This document shows, piece after piece, positions 1-12,875 of a DNA stretch of 64,000 bases. The first letter of the stretch is position 1. Each line of letters opens with the position of its first letter. Below the pieces are notes generated by a model. The model searched no databases. It saw only the letters and a list, made by a program, of their open reading frames with translations, and was not told the origin of the DNA. The position numbers were made by a program, and so were the translations under genes. The stretch lies in the NCBI GenBank assembly GCA_000708835.1, contig DF237088.1, positions 112,461 to 176,460 on the forward strand. The letters are read 5' to 3'. Source of the stretch: Klebsormidium nitens (Eukaryota > Streptophyta > Klebsormidiophyceae > Klebsormidiales > Klebsormidiaceae).

Positions 1-203
1 TTGAAACGGGCTACATCATCATCTCAGATTTCAGCCGGCCCAACCGGTTCGCTGAACAACGCTTTGGGCAGGCTTTGGAACCGCACTTGAGGAGCAAAGG
101 GTAGTCAGACATTCGTCGTCAGTGCAAGTATGACAATCTTCGGGCCGCTCGAAGATACATCACGCCGAGACTTCGTGATGATTTCCAAAAGACGGTGGCT
201 TAC

Positions 204-2390
204 CATTTTGCTGGCACAGTGAAGAGCCCGAAAATGCTGTACAGCAGGAAAACAGCGTCAAAGCGAATGCACTCTTTTGCTGTCTCATGGAAGTCAGATT
301 CGAGGAAATAAAGAGGCGACCATGCCCAGTCGTTCGACGTGACCAGATGGCCGCAAGGCTTGAACATGAAGTGAACCTGAGGCCCTGCGATAAGAGATAA
401 AATGTGGCCTCACAGCAAGAACGTGATCGCTGAGGCGTTCCTGAACAGTGGTGACAGATCGTCACTTTTGAGAACAACCACTGCTAGTGATGCTCAAGGC
501 TGTGAACTTCGCTCTTCACATCTTCAAATCCCGCCAGTCCCCAAGCACCGTCCATAAACTCGTGAACCAACTTACGCTCGCACTGTCAAAAAATTTCTCA
601 TCTGTAATCTGCGACTTGGTTGATGGTCCTCACCTCCTGCTCTGCACCCCGCTCATGTTCGTCTCCACGACAATCATAGCAAACAGAATCCCGGAAAAGC
701 CCACAGAGCACTGATACACGAGGTCCGGGAACTTGATGGCGGCGGCATATGCCGCCCCCGTGTGGAGTATTGCGTTGGTCACGGCAAACAGGAGGACGGC
801 ATATGCATAGCGCACGGAGCCCAGGATGCGCTCGAGGCCCGCGCCCATCGGGACGAAGGAGAGCATGTTGAAGGCGATGTGAAGGAGGCCGGAGTGGATA
901 AGAATGGAGGAGAAGGGGCGGTAGACTGCAGAAGGGGGGGGAGAGAAAAGGGTGTGACTGGGCAGATTGGATACGATAGAAATGGGAAAAATGGGTGGAC
1001 GAGAAGGGGTAATTGGATAAACATGGAGGAAGAGAAAACGTGTGAGTTTGAGAATTGGGGAAGTGGTTTGAAGGTAACTGGCAATGAACGGCGAGGAGTC
1101 ACAAATCAGCCTGAGTGGAAAGAACGACATGTCTCTGAAAAGGAGAGGAGGGGCAGCGGACTTAGGAGATATAAGAAAAAGCAGGGTCGGAAAAAGGAGA
1201 AGCAAACCAGGGGAGGAGCGTAGTGCGGGACTGAGGGTAGAGAATGAAAGGAAGATGATTTTAAAAAGGGGAAACTTGACAGTAGACGTGGGCATAGGGC
1301 GTGACTAGAAAGTTGGTGAGGAGATTGGTAGTAGATGACAAGGAGTTGCAGAGTCAGGGTGATTGGAAAAACTGAGAGGCTTTTAGGACAGCGAAGAAGG
1401 GGCAACACACTGCGAATCTGTAATCGAAGGACGAGTGGGAGAAAGAGAAGCTAACGACATTGTACTGTGAATTGGAGGGGGAAAAGGGGTGATGGGGAGT
1501 GAGAGAAGATCGTCCAGGCTTGGGCCGACAAAGAGATGAAGAAAAGGGAGTAGATGGGCCCTTGCGTGAGTAGCATCTGCTTTGGCATCTCTTTGGTGTT
1601 GGACAATCACTGACCACAACAAGGTCTTTCCAACCGACGCACATAACTCTGCATGCTTCACACCCCCCCAACAATGTTCTCGGCAACTGAGTCAGGTTCA
1701 AGCGACAACTTCCGGCCCTTCAATCAAAAGATCTTCAAATCTGGAAACAAGGTTAGCAACACTCTGCACGACCAGGGGGCATAAGTTCCTGAAGCTTCGT
1801 ACTTGCGGAAGCCTACAACACAAGAAATATACCCATGTGTCCCCGCCACTTATGTATTTCTGGGCGGCAATTTCGACTTGTCTTTCTTCGTATCCGCGTC
1901 AACTGTAGTACTCATAAAGTGAGAGCACGTCGTTTTTAACAACTACTGCCAGCTCGTGGGTTGAGTTACCTGGGATTGCTCACCTTCCCACTGCTCCACC
2001 ACATAGAAAGGCGCCATGCACAGGTCCTTGTAATCATCAAACCCAGTAAGAATACCAACCACGTAACTGGCTACGCAAGTGATGAGGATGCAGCAGGTGA
2101 TGATCGGCTGGGACGAGAGCCATGATGTGACTCGCGTAGTCAGGCTCGCCTACAAAATCAAAGTGGGGCAAATCCAATCAAGTAGAATAGCACAGTTGAA
2201 TAATGCACTTTCCAATGGGCGGGGACTCGTTCTTGTCACTGGAGTCCACAATGTCAAGTGCCTGCAGTGAAGCTTTTCATGTCCGGTGCAGCTTCTCCTA
2301 AAGCGTGCACCTTTGCTTGTGGCATCAGCGAAGAAAGAATAGGGCCAAGTGTCGAAGGGCACTCACCTCCTGTACCACGTTAGCCGGCAT
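204..2390 (-). CDS. RBL15: RBL15-type rhomboid-like intramembrane protein (3' end outside window)
   Basis: Rhomboid-family membrane protein, probably an intramembrane serine protease or pseudoprotease of the RBL14/RBL15 group, whose plant members end in a UBA domain. Exons on the minus strand are 2367-2390, 1984-2149, 634-925 and 204-236. Junction phases are 0, 1, 2 and 2, and all join in frame. Exon 1 encodes only MPANVVQE, which matches the family's start (M.PNIVTE then a hydrophobic helix). Exon 2 carries the first membrane helix. Exon 3 carries HSGLLHIAFNM and the serine motif GFSGILFAMIVVET. The 33-bp exon encodes SIFGLFTVPAK and ends with a split Trp codon at a clean donor. The catalytic-His helix (GHLxG) and any UBA domain must lie left of base 1; I searched 1-200 and found no fitting exon. 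The ATG lies about 0.8 kb from the divergent neighbour. Confidence 0.88.
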
Positions 2391-3192
2391 CTTTCTCGGG
2401 TTTCAAAGCGACATGAAAGTGTAACAAAAGGCTCAAATTATGCAATTCAAAGTTGTTCCCTCAATCTGCTGCTTGCTGGCTTGCTTCCTGTCGTTGAATG
2501 CGCATACGCATCCCCCTTCATCCGCTTCAACACTTCAATTTAGATAGGTACGCCTCAAACTCAAAAGATAGAGTGCCTGCCAGTGCTGGTGCCAGCTGCC
2601 CGCGGGTGCATCATGACATTCATGAATGCTTCCTGAACGCCATCACCCTGCGCTGCGGAACGTTGGTGGTGGGTTACCCATAACAGTGTAGAAACTTATT
2701 GACGATGCCCTGCCGTTTGCTTCGTCGCGTCGTGCCGCGAAATGAGCGGCCGGCCAAGTCGGCAGTTTAGTGAGAGGCAACAGCTCTTGCCGCCTTCTAC
2801 CGTTTCAGAAAACAGAGCTTTGCCAGTCGGCAAAATTCCGGTTTGGTTCTGGGGTTAACGTGGGTCGATGCAGACACGGACTTTCGTGCCTGGGGAGAAG
2901 CTGCTCACTAGCTTTGCCTCCGGAGATGCTGAACACTCCTCAATTCAACATGATGCTCTCAGCTTGATTGAAAGCTGATTGCCAGGAATGGGAGCGCCAT
3001 TGAGCAGCATTTCGATTGGCACGTCGACATTCTCCAGCTGACATCTTTGCTTTTTCTCAGCTTTGCAGAGCTACCCTTGACTCACCGCTTCTACTACTAG
3101 GATTGCGGGCGAGATCCGTAGAGACCAGAAGAGCCACAGATTAATGTGCAGTCAAATATCTTAGGAGGCCAGCCTTTGGTCCGAAACTGCTG
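2391..3192. promoter_or_regulatory. Divergent intergenic region, RBL15 / membrane protein
   Basis: About 0.8 kb between two head-to-head start codons, so it must hold both promoters and 5' leaders. I saw no convincing TATA box or repeat. Short open frames here show no codon pattern or recognisable protein. Confidence 0.5.
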
Positions 3193-3867
3193 ATGAAGAT
3201 GTCAATAGCAGGCTGTTGTACCACCCCTCATGTACATCACGTCCCAGTCTTTGAAAATGGGATACTTTTTGTGAAAAACAAATACTGCCACTCTGCACCA
3301 GCCTCCTGTAGCCCAACTTTGCGAACACGAGAAAACTGGTCAGAGGATGGCCGGGTAGCTTTTAGCCTTTGTAATCAGGTAGCGCATGTGGGGATCAGGC
3401 AGGCGGGGCACCGGAAATGCAGACGGAGGAGGCCAGCTTTCCCAGGGGCTCACGAGGGGTACTGCTCTAACCGAAACTACAAGGCCTCCAGGGTCTGTGC
3501 TGCGTCCAGGGACCCTGCAAAAGATTTCAGTCTGCGTGATGACTTTGACCAGAGCTGGGAAGGGGATAGGGTGGTCACTCCACCAAAGAGCCAGTACGAC
3601 GCCGCAGCTGAAGAAGTGGTTGAACGGACATGGGATATCTGGGACCAGCTGCCTTTCGACATCAATCAGCTGCCGTTTGACCTGAAAGGCTTCTTTGATC
3701 CATCCCCTGACAACCTGCTGGCTGTTGTGTTCACGAGCATTTTGGCTTTCATCCTTTTGCAACTGGCCTGGCAGTTTGTAGTGATCCTTGTGTCGGTGGC
3801 GTTCTATTCGATCAAGTACGCAGTTCTGGGGCTCATATTAGCTGTCATCATAGTTTACACTATCTGA
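3193..3867 (+). CDS. Unnamed protein, probably plastid-targeted, with C-terminal membrane segments
   Basis: Single-exon frame of 224 residues; I do not recognise the family. The first ~105 residues are rich in Ser, Arg and Cys with few acidic residues, which fits a plastid transit peptide. A short acidic central part follows (DDFDQSWEGD, then AAEEVVERTWDIWDQLPF) with a near-duplicated QLPFD phrase (QLPFDINQLPFD). The last ~55 residues are very hydrophobic and form one or two membrane helices (AVVFTSILAFILLQLAW, then a second stretch to the C-terminal VYTI). This resembles small plant thylakoid or envelope proteins with a soluble N-part and a C-terminal anchor. The exact start is uncertain: Met1 and Met3 are both possible. 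Confidence 0.6.
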   Translation: MKMSIAGCCTTPHVHHVPVFENGILFVKNKYCHSAPASCSPTLRTRENWSEDGRVAFSLCNQVAHVGIRQAGHRKCRRRRPAFPGAHEGYCSNRNYKASRVCAASRDPAKDFSLRDDFDQSWEGDRVVTPPKSQYDAAAEEVVERTWDIWDQLPFDINQLPFDLKGFFDPSPDNLLAVVFTSILAFILLQLAWQFVVILVSVAFYSIKYAVLGLILAVIIVYTI

Positions 3868-5325
3868 TTGCTCCTTAAAAGTAGGCAATGAGGGCGGGAT
3901 GAGAATAAGGTCTTGCTGACCTTTGTGGGTTGTGTCACCCACTGCCTTGCAAATTCATACGACAATGATGAAAAGGATGCCCATATTCAGCGGCACTTTC
4001 CTGTCCGGTTGTGCTGCCCGTTCACAACTACTCAGTCGTCCCAGCTTATTCGTCGGAGCTTACCTGAATACGTAGATGAGGATCCTTCTTTCAGCGGTTG
4101 AAGTACTTTCATGACTTGATCCTCATGATGTGTTCCAGAAAACCGAGTCATTTTTGCACACCGTTCGGGATCCTTGACTTTTACGACTGAACCTTCAAAG
4201 GAGACTGCTAGCTAAAGAATCACTCACATTGTGCGCCTGTGTTGTCAGCTCGAATCGTATTCATTGCAGACCAACTTAGACGAATCTAGAGTACGCCGGA
4301 CGTATGTGGCTGGCAGACTTCTCAATGTAGGATCGCATCATTGAGGCAGTGACCATGTTTACTCAAAAGAATTTGTGAATGCACATGAGATACATTCGAG
4401 ATCTTCTGAAGAACCTTGCACAACTGTAGAACTAGGTATATGGAGGTGGTGGCCGTGTATAAAGGCAGATCAGATTCAGCAATGACACCGTGCTAATCGA
4501 CTTAAGCTTCATTCTGGTTTTACGTCGGGTTAGCATGATCTGTGCATTAGCTATAGTCAATTATATATGATATAGCTACTTCAGCTGCACATGCGTACCA
4601 AGACTCATGCACCATCGTGGCGCGGCGCCGAGCATGCAGCTATATTATTCAATTTTAGTATGGATTAAGCACGTATATCGTAACTTAAAGCGTTCAAGGC
4701 CAACTTTGCGGCTCCATGATTAGTTAAAGTAAACGTCACACACTGCATCGGAATAGCTTGTAGTCGCTGCATGAGCGCGGAATCATGGCCGGTCTAGAGT
4801 TGCCGCACGTGGCTTGCATTGAAAGCAGATCGCTGCCTAGACAGATCTATCCGAACTTGACTTTGTAACGGATGCTTCAAGCGTTCAGTGATTAGCTGAA
4901 GCAAGAGAGGCATGCGCAGGTGATGATTCTCTTAAACCACCGCGTTTGCACGCCCGACTTTTAACAATTGCATGAACAATGCACATCAGTCCAGAAAATC
5001 GAACGTCCCAATGTGCCCTGCAAGTCGTGGCCACAATGAAACGACAGCAGCATGCCTCTTCGATCAAAAGTGTGTGCAACGCAACAGTAAAGCACATGGT
5101 CCTCTTGTATGGTTTCAAGGACTTGATGTCGGCTTGCACTCCAAACTGCTAAGTCAAGTGGCCACTTGATACCTCTTACTACTGCAAACAACTTGCCTTT
5201 CCAACCTCGCAACCAAAGGCCAAAAGCCCCAGCCGTACCTTTGTGATTGCACAACTTCCGATTACCTCGCAACACGCATCTGTGCACAACCCGAACTTCG
5301 CTTCCCCACGGATGCTGCAACACCA
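3868..5325. other. Convergent intergenic region
   Basis: Stop-to-stop spacer of about 1.46 kb. It is AT-richer than the genes, especially 4440-4760, with scattered ATGCAT-like and TATATGAT words. Open frames on both strands, including a 161-residue minus frame at 4961-5446, show no family pattern. The last HCF173 exon runs through the end of that frame in a different reading frame. The region probably holds only two 3' UTRs. Confidence 0.5.
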
Positions 5326-8300
5326 CTAGGTGTTCTTCTCCAACAGTGCCAAGGCGGGGGTCAAGTAGTTGTTGGACTTGTCCGGAAGGTGAGCCACCTG
5401 CAGGCGGAGTTCGGGAGAAACTTAGAACACACACAGAACTTGGCACCGGTAGGCCCAGAATGCGCTCGTCAGTACGTAGTCGTCTCTAAGCTCCATCCAG
5501 AAGGTTGCCTCGGCGAGTGAGTTCTCCCAGGAGGCTGATGAGCAGTATTGTCACAAGAACAGAACGGCTCTCTAACTGCGAACTCACAAAACCCGTCAGC
5601 CGTACCATCGCAACCTGAACTTGCGATCTCGCCCGTCAGCTTCCAAAATTACCCGCTGCAGGGGAACGCGTTTAAGCTTTCAACACGAGTACCGAGTCCC
5701 GCTGCCACCCGGATAGAGTTAACCCTGAAAGCCGACCGACTTTCAGAAAAAGACGTGATGCCCGACTCAGCCCTGCTATTGTCCGTTCTGACGTTTTCTC
5801 CTCAAGACACCGATTGGCAAGATTCAGAACCGTAGGAGGAACCCCGGCGGCCTGTGCTTACCAGCTCGTAGAGGCCCTGCCCTTGCTCCGAGGTGTACTC
5901 GTAGCAGACCTGCGCACACGTCATACACAAAATCAGTGGCCACGCAAAGATTGGGGTCTCCCGTGTCCGAATTGTTCTTCTTGTCAATGAACAAGCAGGA
6001 CAACCGCTGAGGATCCAGTTCAACTTTGATATGGAGCGGTTTGATGGGGATTAAGATGGGGATTAAGATGGGGATTAAGCTAGGCAGAGTACGAGACAGG
6101 TTCATTTTCAGACGCCTATAATGCCCAGCCTAAGATGCAAAATATACGAAAGAGGCCATTGCAAGCTGTGGGTGAGGGTCGGTTTCCTTCTTCGCCGGGT
6201 TTGCCGAGGCGTGAGAAGCGAGGCTGGTGTTGGAGGTAAAGCCGCTCACCTCGAAACTCTTGTTTCTGGCGGTACCGTCGTGAAGGGCCTTGACGCACAC
6301 GTCGGCCACGTCAGCGCAGCTGATGCTCTGCACAGCCAACCCAGTTGCAAGTAAGATGCGAGGTCTAAAACCCTTTACAAATTATGATCCAAAAACTGCC
6401 GGCCACGTCCAGAGTCTGAGGCAAACGTAGAGAGCCGTCACAGTTCTGGCAATGCTGCTCCCGATCAGCCAATGTTGACTGTGGGGACCAAAGCTCTAAC
6501 GCAACTCAGTTCTGGAATAGTTTGAAACGGCAGCTGGCGAGCGTCTTACCTGCGTTATCCTGTTCCCCTGGTCGAAAACGAGGGCGCGAGAACCCCCCGG
6601 CTCCTCCTGCAATCAGTTTTAGTCAGACTCGGGATCAGAGTCCGTTGGAGAAGCCAATCGTAGCTTTGAGTCATCGATGATTCCGTCAGTTCTTGTACTG
6701 GTGGCTTTTTCCTCACAACCATTGGCAGGGCGTAGGTTTGAGAGTTACAATTTGATTGCGACTTAGGCAAGCTCGCAGAGTGAGCCGCTATCAACTTTGC
6801 CGCAGCGGCGGAACAACGAATCCAGTGCTGGTCAATGTCGAACGTGGTATCGCAAGGGGCTTTCCCAAGAGGAAGCTCAAACCAGCTAGCAATGAGGCTG
6901 TGCCAGAAACAGAGCAGAATTTTAGCCCAACTCACCAGTAGGGGGCCCGGCCGCACGATAGTGTACCCGAGGCCCGAGTTCCGAAGGCTCTGCTCCCCAG
7001 CCTGCAGAACAAAAGCAGAGAAGCCCGCTCAGGCAACGAGGCAATAACCGGGAACAGCACTTTCGATCGGTATGCTTATGAGTGGCAACCAGGGTTCACC
7101 CGATCATTCGAAGGCGTTCATGCTCTCAAGACCAAGAACCAGCTTTGATACACATCGGACGGCCGTTTGACTTGGCAGACAAAACGTTCAAAGGTGGGAC
7201 AGCTTGGGCTCAGGGAGGGCGTGGGTGCTGAGCGCTTCAACTCTTGTTTCAGGTTTTGGTACTTGTGACGGGGCACTCTGGTTGTTTACTGGAATGGCTC
7301 CTATGAGAGTTGCGAGTTTGTCAAGCTATGTTCGCCATCAATAGCACTGCGTGGGAATGCCCAGCTTTTAGCAAAATCCTGCAGCCAAACGCCCGGTTGC
7401 GTGGCAGACATTGACAAGCCGCGCGCACAGGCAATCAGGCACGTAAGTGCAAGTCAAGGTCTGGCGCGTTTTCAATGCGCTCCAGGAAACTTACGAGCTT
7501 CGCCCTGAGTACTTTCTCCCGGTCCTCTTCCTCCACTCCTGCGCCTGTGCACGACACCAAGATGAAATCTGGCTCCTCCCCAGCCTGCGGCAGACAAAGA
7601 TTGTGAGTCGGAAGCGGGCAGGTCTGAAACATTGTCAAAGCAAGCCGAAGACTTGCACTGTCATTTAAGCTCACGCACTGCTTGTGTTATACATGCTACC
7701 TGTTACTAGATTCTCGGCCAAGCGAAAGTCGGCCTTCGCAAGGAACGCTGCTCGGAGATGAAGCGAAATGTGCCAAGCAACCTCCTTCTCTCAAATTCTT
7801 TACCACGACCAGCAGCCCCCAGCGTTTACTGCGCAACTGGGATTCGCACGCTTCCTCTATCCTCAAGGCAGCGAATGTTTCGGCGGCTTCTCGTTCTCTA
7901 CCGCACCCCTTAACGGCGACTTCCAACGAAGATTCCAAGCGTGCGCTCACCGGCAGTGCTTTGATGAAGTCCACCTCGAGCTTGAACCGGTTGCTCCCGA
8001 GATCCGTCTCCGTTGCGCCTGGCACAAACTCCGGGCCCTCGCTGCTCGTGTCGATCTCCGCAATCGCCTGCATGGGGTCTACCCGCCCCGCCATGACCTT
8101 CTTCTTCTTCTGAGCAGGCGCGCCAGCCAACATCATAGGGGCCCTCTGCAGGAGATAACGAGCGTCCTGGTCGGTTGAGCGACTGAAGCGGTTCCTCAAA
8201 CCAACGGAATGCAATCTTCAGTCGTTTATAAGTTTCGTTTCGTTCGCAGAGTCCCTGCTGGGCTTGTTTGTTGAACTGGAAACCTGGCGGTCAAGAAGTC

Positions 8301-11300
8301 ATTGCAAGGAATAGTCAACCTTCAGAGGCAAGTTTGGAAGCGAATGAGTGCTCGTGATTTCGGAGACAAGCCACAGTATGGAGGGCAACGAAATTCCTCA
8401 GGCCCTAACCCCCCAGAGCTCTGCAAAGAAGCATAAGTCCAAGTGGAAGTTACAAAGGAGGCGACATCCAAGCAACTGATGGTGGTGCTTATCACATCTT
8501 CTGGGGGGGTGCCTAAGAAGACCGGAGCTCACCACTTTCTTCGGCTCAAACCGGATGGACATTCTTTTGACCTGGGCCGGGTCTAGCGGGGGCTGGTCGG
8601 GGCTTCCTGGCCGGAAGTCAGAGAAAGGCAAGCGGACCTGCAGCACAACGGGCGATTAGACAGCGCGTATCAGCAGTATGTGCGAGGAGGGATAGAGTCC
8701 GAGAAGGCCAAATCGGCGCGAAACTTGGGCTTCGAGCCCTGGTCATACGGTCAAGAATTGGAACTCTACCTCTGTGTTCCTTCAAGCCCTTTGTAACAAC
8801 TCGAAATGCGCAATTTTTCGTCTGTAGCTGGAAGAGACAAACCCCATGTGCACATTCATGTGTCAGCACAACCAATCTTCTTGAAGACGGCAGTCAGATC
8901 GTGCACGCAGAAAGCATGGGTTCCGGCGCTGCACTTACCCTGGCATAGCCCACTCTAGTGGGGAACTTGTACGTGTACTCCATGGGCGGCCCCCCTTCCC
9001 ATTTCTCCATTTCGAGGACGAATGTGTACGGCTTGCCGTCACCACACACGCGGATGAGCAGGCCCTCGAACCTGCGAAACCACACAGGATCATATCTCCG
9101 CATAGATAGCCTACGAATGAGCTTCCAAATGCTAGCACAATCAATCATGCTGACGTCGAAAGAACGACATGCTGGAAACACATCGAGCTGCAGGCAGTAA
9201 CAATCCCCGAATGGTGTGCCGAAAGGCTTTCGCCTTGAGCGAATCATCTGATTGATTTCACAAACCCAGTCGCCTGGGCGAAGAGTAAAATATAATGTTT
9301 TCTGACTGACAATATAGAAGATGAAGACCCGAGAGAGTGTCTGGGAGCGCGGCTATCGAGGTCTGCCCAGGCAAGTTCAGCGCACAGCTCGTTCTGCTGT
9401 CTCACCGTGACAAAGAGACACCCTCCGGCAGCTTGAGCTCAGTCGTCATCTCAACAAAGCCCCCCCTAGTGTACACGTAACCTGCAAAGAGGTAGGTGAG
9501 CTCACACGAGTCCGCTAGACAAGCACGGAACGCTTGAAGTTAATCATGCACGAGAATTTGGGTGTGTCCAGCGCGCCAAACCATGAAGGACATCCGGCAT
9601 TGTCGAAGAACCCTTTCACATGCAAAGAGAGTGCTCTCACGGTCAAAGGACAAGCAAACACGCAGCTCCCTTGAGAGGATTTCCTGGATGCGCACCTTGA
9701 AAGAGCCCCATGCTCCTTTCGCCCTCCCTTTCCGTCAACTCAAGTTCCGCGTCCATTCCCCCGTCGTACAGCTTGCCTAGAATGTCCTCATCCTCCACCC
9801 CGTCCCTAAGATCCCACTCATCCAGCGTCGACTCCTTCGAGAATCTCGCAAGAGTCACCTTGCTCCGTGCTGATTTGCCGGCCCGCTTCTGGGCCAACCG
9901 GTGGTTATAGTCCTGGAAAGAGGATCAGGGACATAGCTGGCTCAGATTCCTGTTGTTGCAATGAGTAACCCCTCTTTTAATCCACACCACCAGTTCAAAG
10001 GCCAGGGCTTTCGCAACAGATTGTATCTAAGCCCTGCTTCAAAAGGAGACATGACGAGCTTTTGCTTCCGGATGAGCTCTGGGTACAGTCTTAGTCATGG
10101 CACAGTGTTGCAAACTATAGTGGACATGTACAAAGGGGCAGACCTTCACAGTTGTGGAAATAACCTGAGTAACCCAATGACCACCTTCTCGACTTTCCCA
10201 CATTAGCCATCTTCAAGCACCCATTGAAGTGGACAGCTCTCAAAACACAGTCCCTTTCTTATTTTAACTTATGAAAGCGGACGTTGTCCACCAGAAATAC
10301 AAGTGGTGCTCCTTGCAAGAGTGGTAAAAGGCCAGTGGACCACCACACAGGATCCCGGGCGCAAGATACTCATGAAAGGAAGTATGCTTCACATGTTGGT
10401 GTTGAAGATGCGGAAAATTGCTGCTTCCAGGTACCTACCAGGAATGCCTTGGCCAGATTTGCCACCCCCTGCTGCTCCACCCGCGTCAGGTCCCCACTCA
10501 GCATCGACGTGGCGCGTGTGCAACAAATGATCTTGTTCACGCCCTCCACTGCTTTCGAAAGGGTAGTTGGATCCCCAATATCCCCCACCACGTGCTGCAC
10601 CACTGTCGGCAGTTTTTCTAGCGTCGCTTCGTCGCTGCTCCGCACCAGAGCCTGCAGCATGACGATATGCAGCTGGTCGAAAGTAATTCCAGCATGTGCC
10701 ATGCGATTGAAGGGTGATTGCATCTCTGCTCAAAAAGTGCGCAGCAATTTCCAATCAGCGGGGGGTGCGAGCATCGGTGATATTAACGGCACAAACTTCT
10801 CAGCACCTTCAGGATGGGCGCTAGTGGTGGCAGTTGGGAGTATGGCCCTGCATAAAGGAGTCGTTAGTTGGCGATATGTTCGAACTTCTGAGGCTTCTCA
10901 CTTGATATTCTGAACTGCCTTGGAAGGCAGCTGGTTGGGTGTGGACCACAGATAGCGCCGGTAGCTGTGCCAAGATGCGGAATGTGGCTAAAACAGTCAC
11001 CACAATCTGACAGTGAATTCCTTTCCATCTCACCTTGACTGTGTACCCTCTCAGCAGCAGCTTCCGGACAAGAATGCGGCCCACTCGTCCAGTGGCCCCA
11101 GCAACCAACACGGTGGTGAATGCAGCATCAGGAATGGTAAACTCGCACATGGGGCCTCCAATCTGTAGCACACATTGGGGTCACAGATGAGCATACTTAC
11201 TGACGCTTCTGGTCCACCATGCACTGCCGCCAGTGACAGCTTTTAGAAGCTATCAGCGAATGTTCCAAAATGTCAATATTAGAAAATGGCAATAAGGAGA

Positions 11301-12044
11301 CCCTTTCTTGAAAAGCAGTCATTTCACTTGCACACATTGCTCAGTAGGTTCGCCGACAATCAACATGAGGCTGTGACCTCATGGAGGATGTGCTTGAAGG
11401 GTTTAGTCCACCATGCGTTGCAAGTCTTGAGGAAAGCTTAAGTTCAAGGGGTTCAGGTGAACCAATCGAAGGCGGGCTGCATTGAAATGGAGCACACCGC
11501 CATACAGGCTGCACAAAGCTACACAATCCACAAGTATAGCACAACTCTTCTTAGAAGCATTTTCCGAAAGAGGAGCATCGCTCAGCCGGCCACTAACCAG
11601 AACTGTATCGACGTCAGAAGGGGAGGACCTCGTCAGCTGCCCAAGATCTGTCAGCCTCTTCCAGACATCATTGAAAAATTCTCGACTTCTCCGCCCCAAG
11701 CTGACGGGGTTGATGTCAGAAAGCGTGAGCTGAGCGTCCTCCTCTGTTGGTTTCGCTCTCTCCTGAACAACCTTTTCTTCCTCCTTTTCCTTGACTGCAG
11801 TGTCTGCCCCATTCTGCTCCCCGCTAGCCCGGACGCCCGGCGCCGGTTTTCGTCTCTCACTTAAACGCTGAGGAACCCCCAAATGCCTACTAGGAAACGT
11901 ATGGTTCCTAAGCGAGTTTGCAGTACCCGGTTTCCTAGAGTCAACCGCAAAAGCGTTGCATTGTGAGCACCGCCGCCCCTCCAATGTGAGCTGATGAGAC
12001 CAGCTCGCTGCAGGCCGCACCTTTGCTGCACTGTTGAGGGCCAT
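5326..12044 (-). CDS. HCF173: HCF173: psbA translation factor, atypical SDR with CIA30 domain
   Basis: Chloroplast factor needed to start translation of psbA mRNA (photosystem II D1); it binds the transcript at the thylakoid. Fourteen exons join in phase: 11598-12044, 11034-11162, 10439-10651, 9696-9912, 9406-9481, 8939-9071, 8533-8637, 7951-8145, 7495-7584, 6936-7001, 6550-6606, 6250-6327, 5862-5909 and 5326-5397, giving ~641 residues. In order: a transit peptide starting at MALNSAAK; the Rossmann glycine loop VAGATGRVGRILVRKL; DLTRVEQQGVANLAKAF; the inserted CIA30 domain (LARFSKESTLDEWDLRDG, GYVYTRGGFVEM, FEGLLIRVCGDGKPYTF, VRLPFSDFRPG); a return to the SDR fold (FILVSCTGAG, GLGYTIVRPGPL, DQGNRITQ, ISCADVADVCVKALHD); and the conserved tail LPDKSNNYLTPAL..LEKNT. 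An upstream in-frame Met at 12170 exists, but 12044 begins the better transit peptide. Confidence 0.95.
6043..6078. repeat. 12-bp tandem repeat, three perfect copies, in an HCF173 intron
   Basis: The unit GATGGGGATTAA is repeated three times without mismatch within the intron between HCF173 exons 12 and 13. It is probably ordinary replication slippage. Confidence 0.9.
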
Positions 12045-12875
12045 TCCCGCAACCTGTACACCACTTCCTCTACTGCATTGACTAGCTATGACGAACAAAG
12101 AAACCCGGGCGGTCACTTTACAAAGAAAGACGCCATGCCCGCCGCTGCATCCCTGCTCAACCCACTGCAAATGCGGCCCAAATGCGGCCTGTGCTCTGGC
12201 TGGGCCGGAGCACAGCTGCAGCCTGCAGGGGCAACTTGCACGGGAGAGCTACCGTAGGCAGGTGGCAGTTGCAGAATGCCGCTGAGTTTACCCATGCCAT
12301 CCTAGTGCGCTGCTTTGAGCCGTCCGATGGGACACTTTGAACTTGCGGCGTGCAGGATCGCCCTGTGCTTGTCCCCACATACGGCTGGTGTAGGGCACTT
12401 TCGAAGTGCGCAATGCGTTTAGGCGTACTTTTTGGGGACAGCGCGACACTGGCACCTGAACAGGAGCAGTTTCTGGTCTGGCTAGTTGCCACGTCGTCAA
12501 AGTCTTGCAACTAGAGCTGAGCCGCTTCGGAGCATGATCGGTAATAGGTAACGGTAAATGCAGCGACATTTTGTACTATTACTAATGTCAGTGTTGTTTC
12601 TCGACTTTGGACGAGCAGGCTCGCTCTAGTTTCATTTCGACCCCCTGAAATGGCGGGCTGCTGCATTCGATGATCATGCACATTGCTGCAGGGCAGGCTG
12701 TAGGGCGTCTTTCTTGAACTTCGCGTTCAATGAATGCGCCACCATTGCGCTCGCGTACAATGCTCCAAAACGTGTTCAGGCAGCTTCACCAAACCCGCCA
12801 GACTTTTTGTTCATTGTGACCACCATGTCAAAGGCAGGTTTTTACCCGTTGCTGGGAACCTGGGCATGGTGACAT
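12045..12875. promoter_or_regulatory. Divergent intergenic region, HCF173 / DUF604 gene
   Basis: About 0.8 kb between head-to-head genes, containing both promoters. A frame continues upstream of the chosen HCF173 start to 12170, so that end may be 5' leader. No repeat or clear TATA element seen. Confidence 0.5.

Noticed and set aside
160-477. 105-codon minus-strand frame
   Set aside because: It contains the 33-bp rhomboid exon in a different frame; the rest is intron.
762-1223. 153-codon plus-strand frame rich in Glu, Gly and Arg
   Set aside because: It is the antisense of the rhomboid exon and its pyrimidine-rich intron.
4961-5446. 161-codon minus-strand open frame
   Set aside because: It overlaps the final HCF173 exon (5326-5397) in another frame and shows no family pattern; the HCF173 tail is unmistakable.
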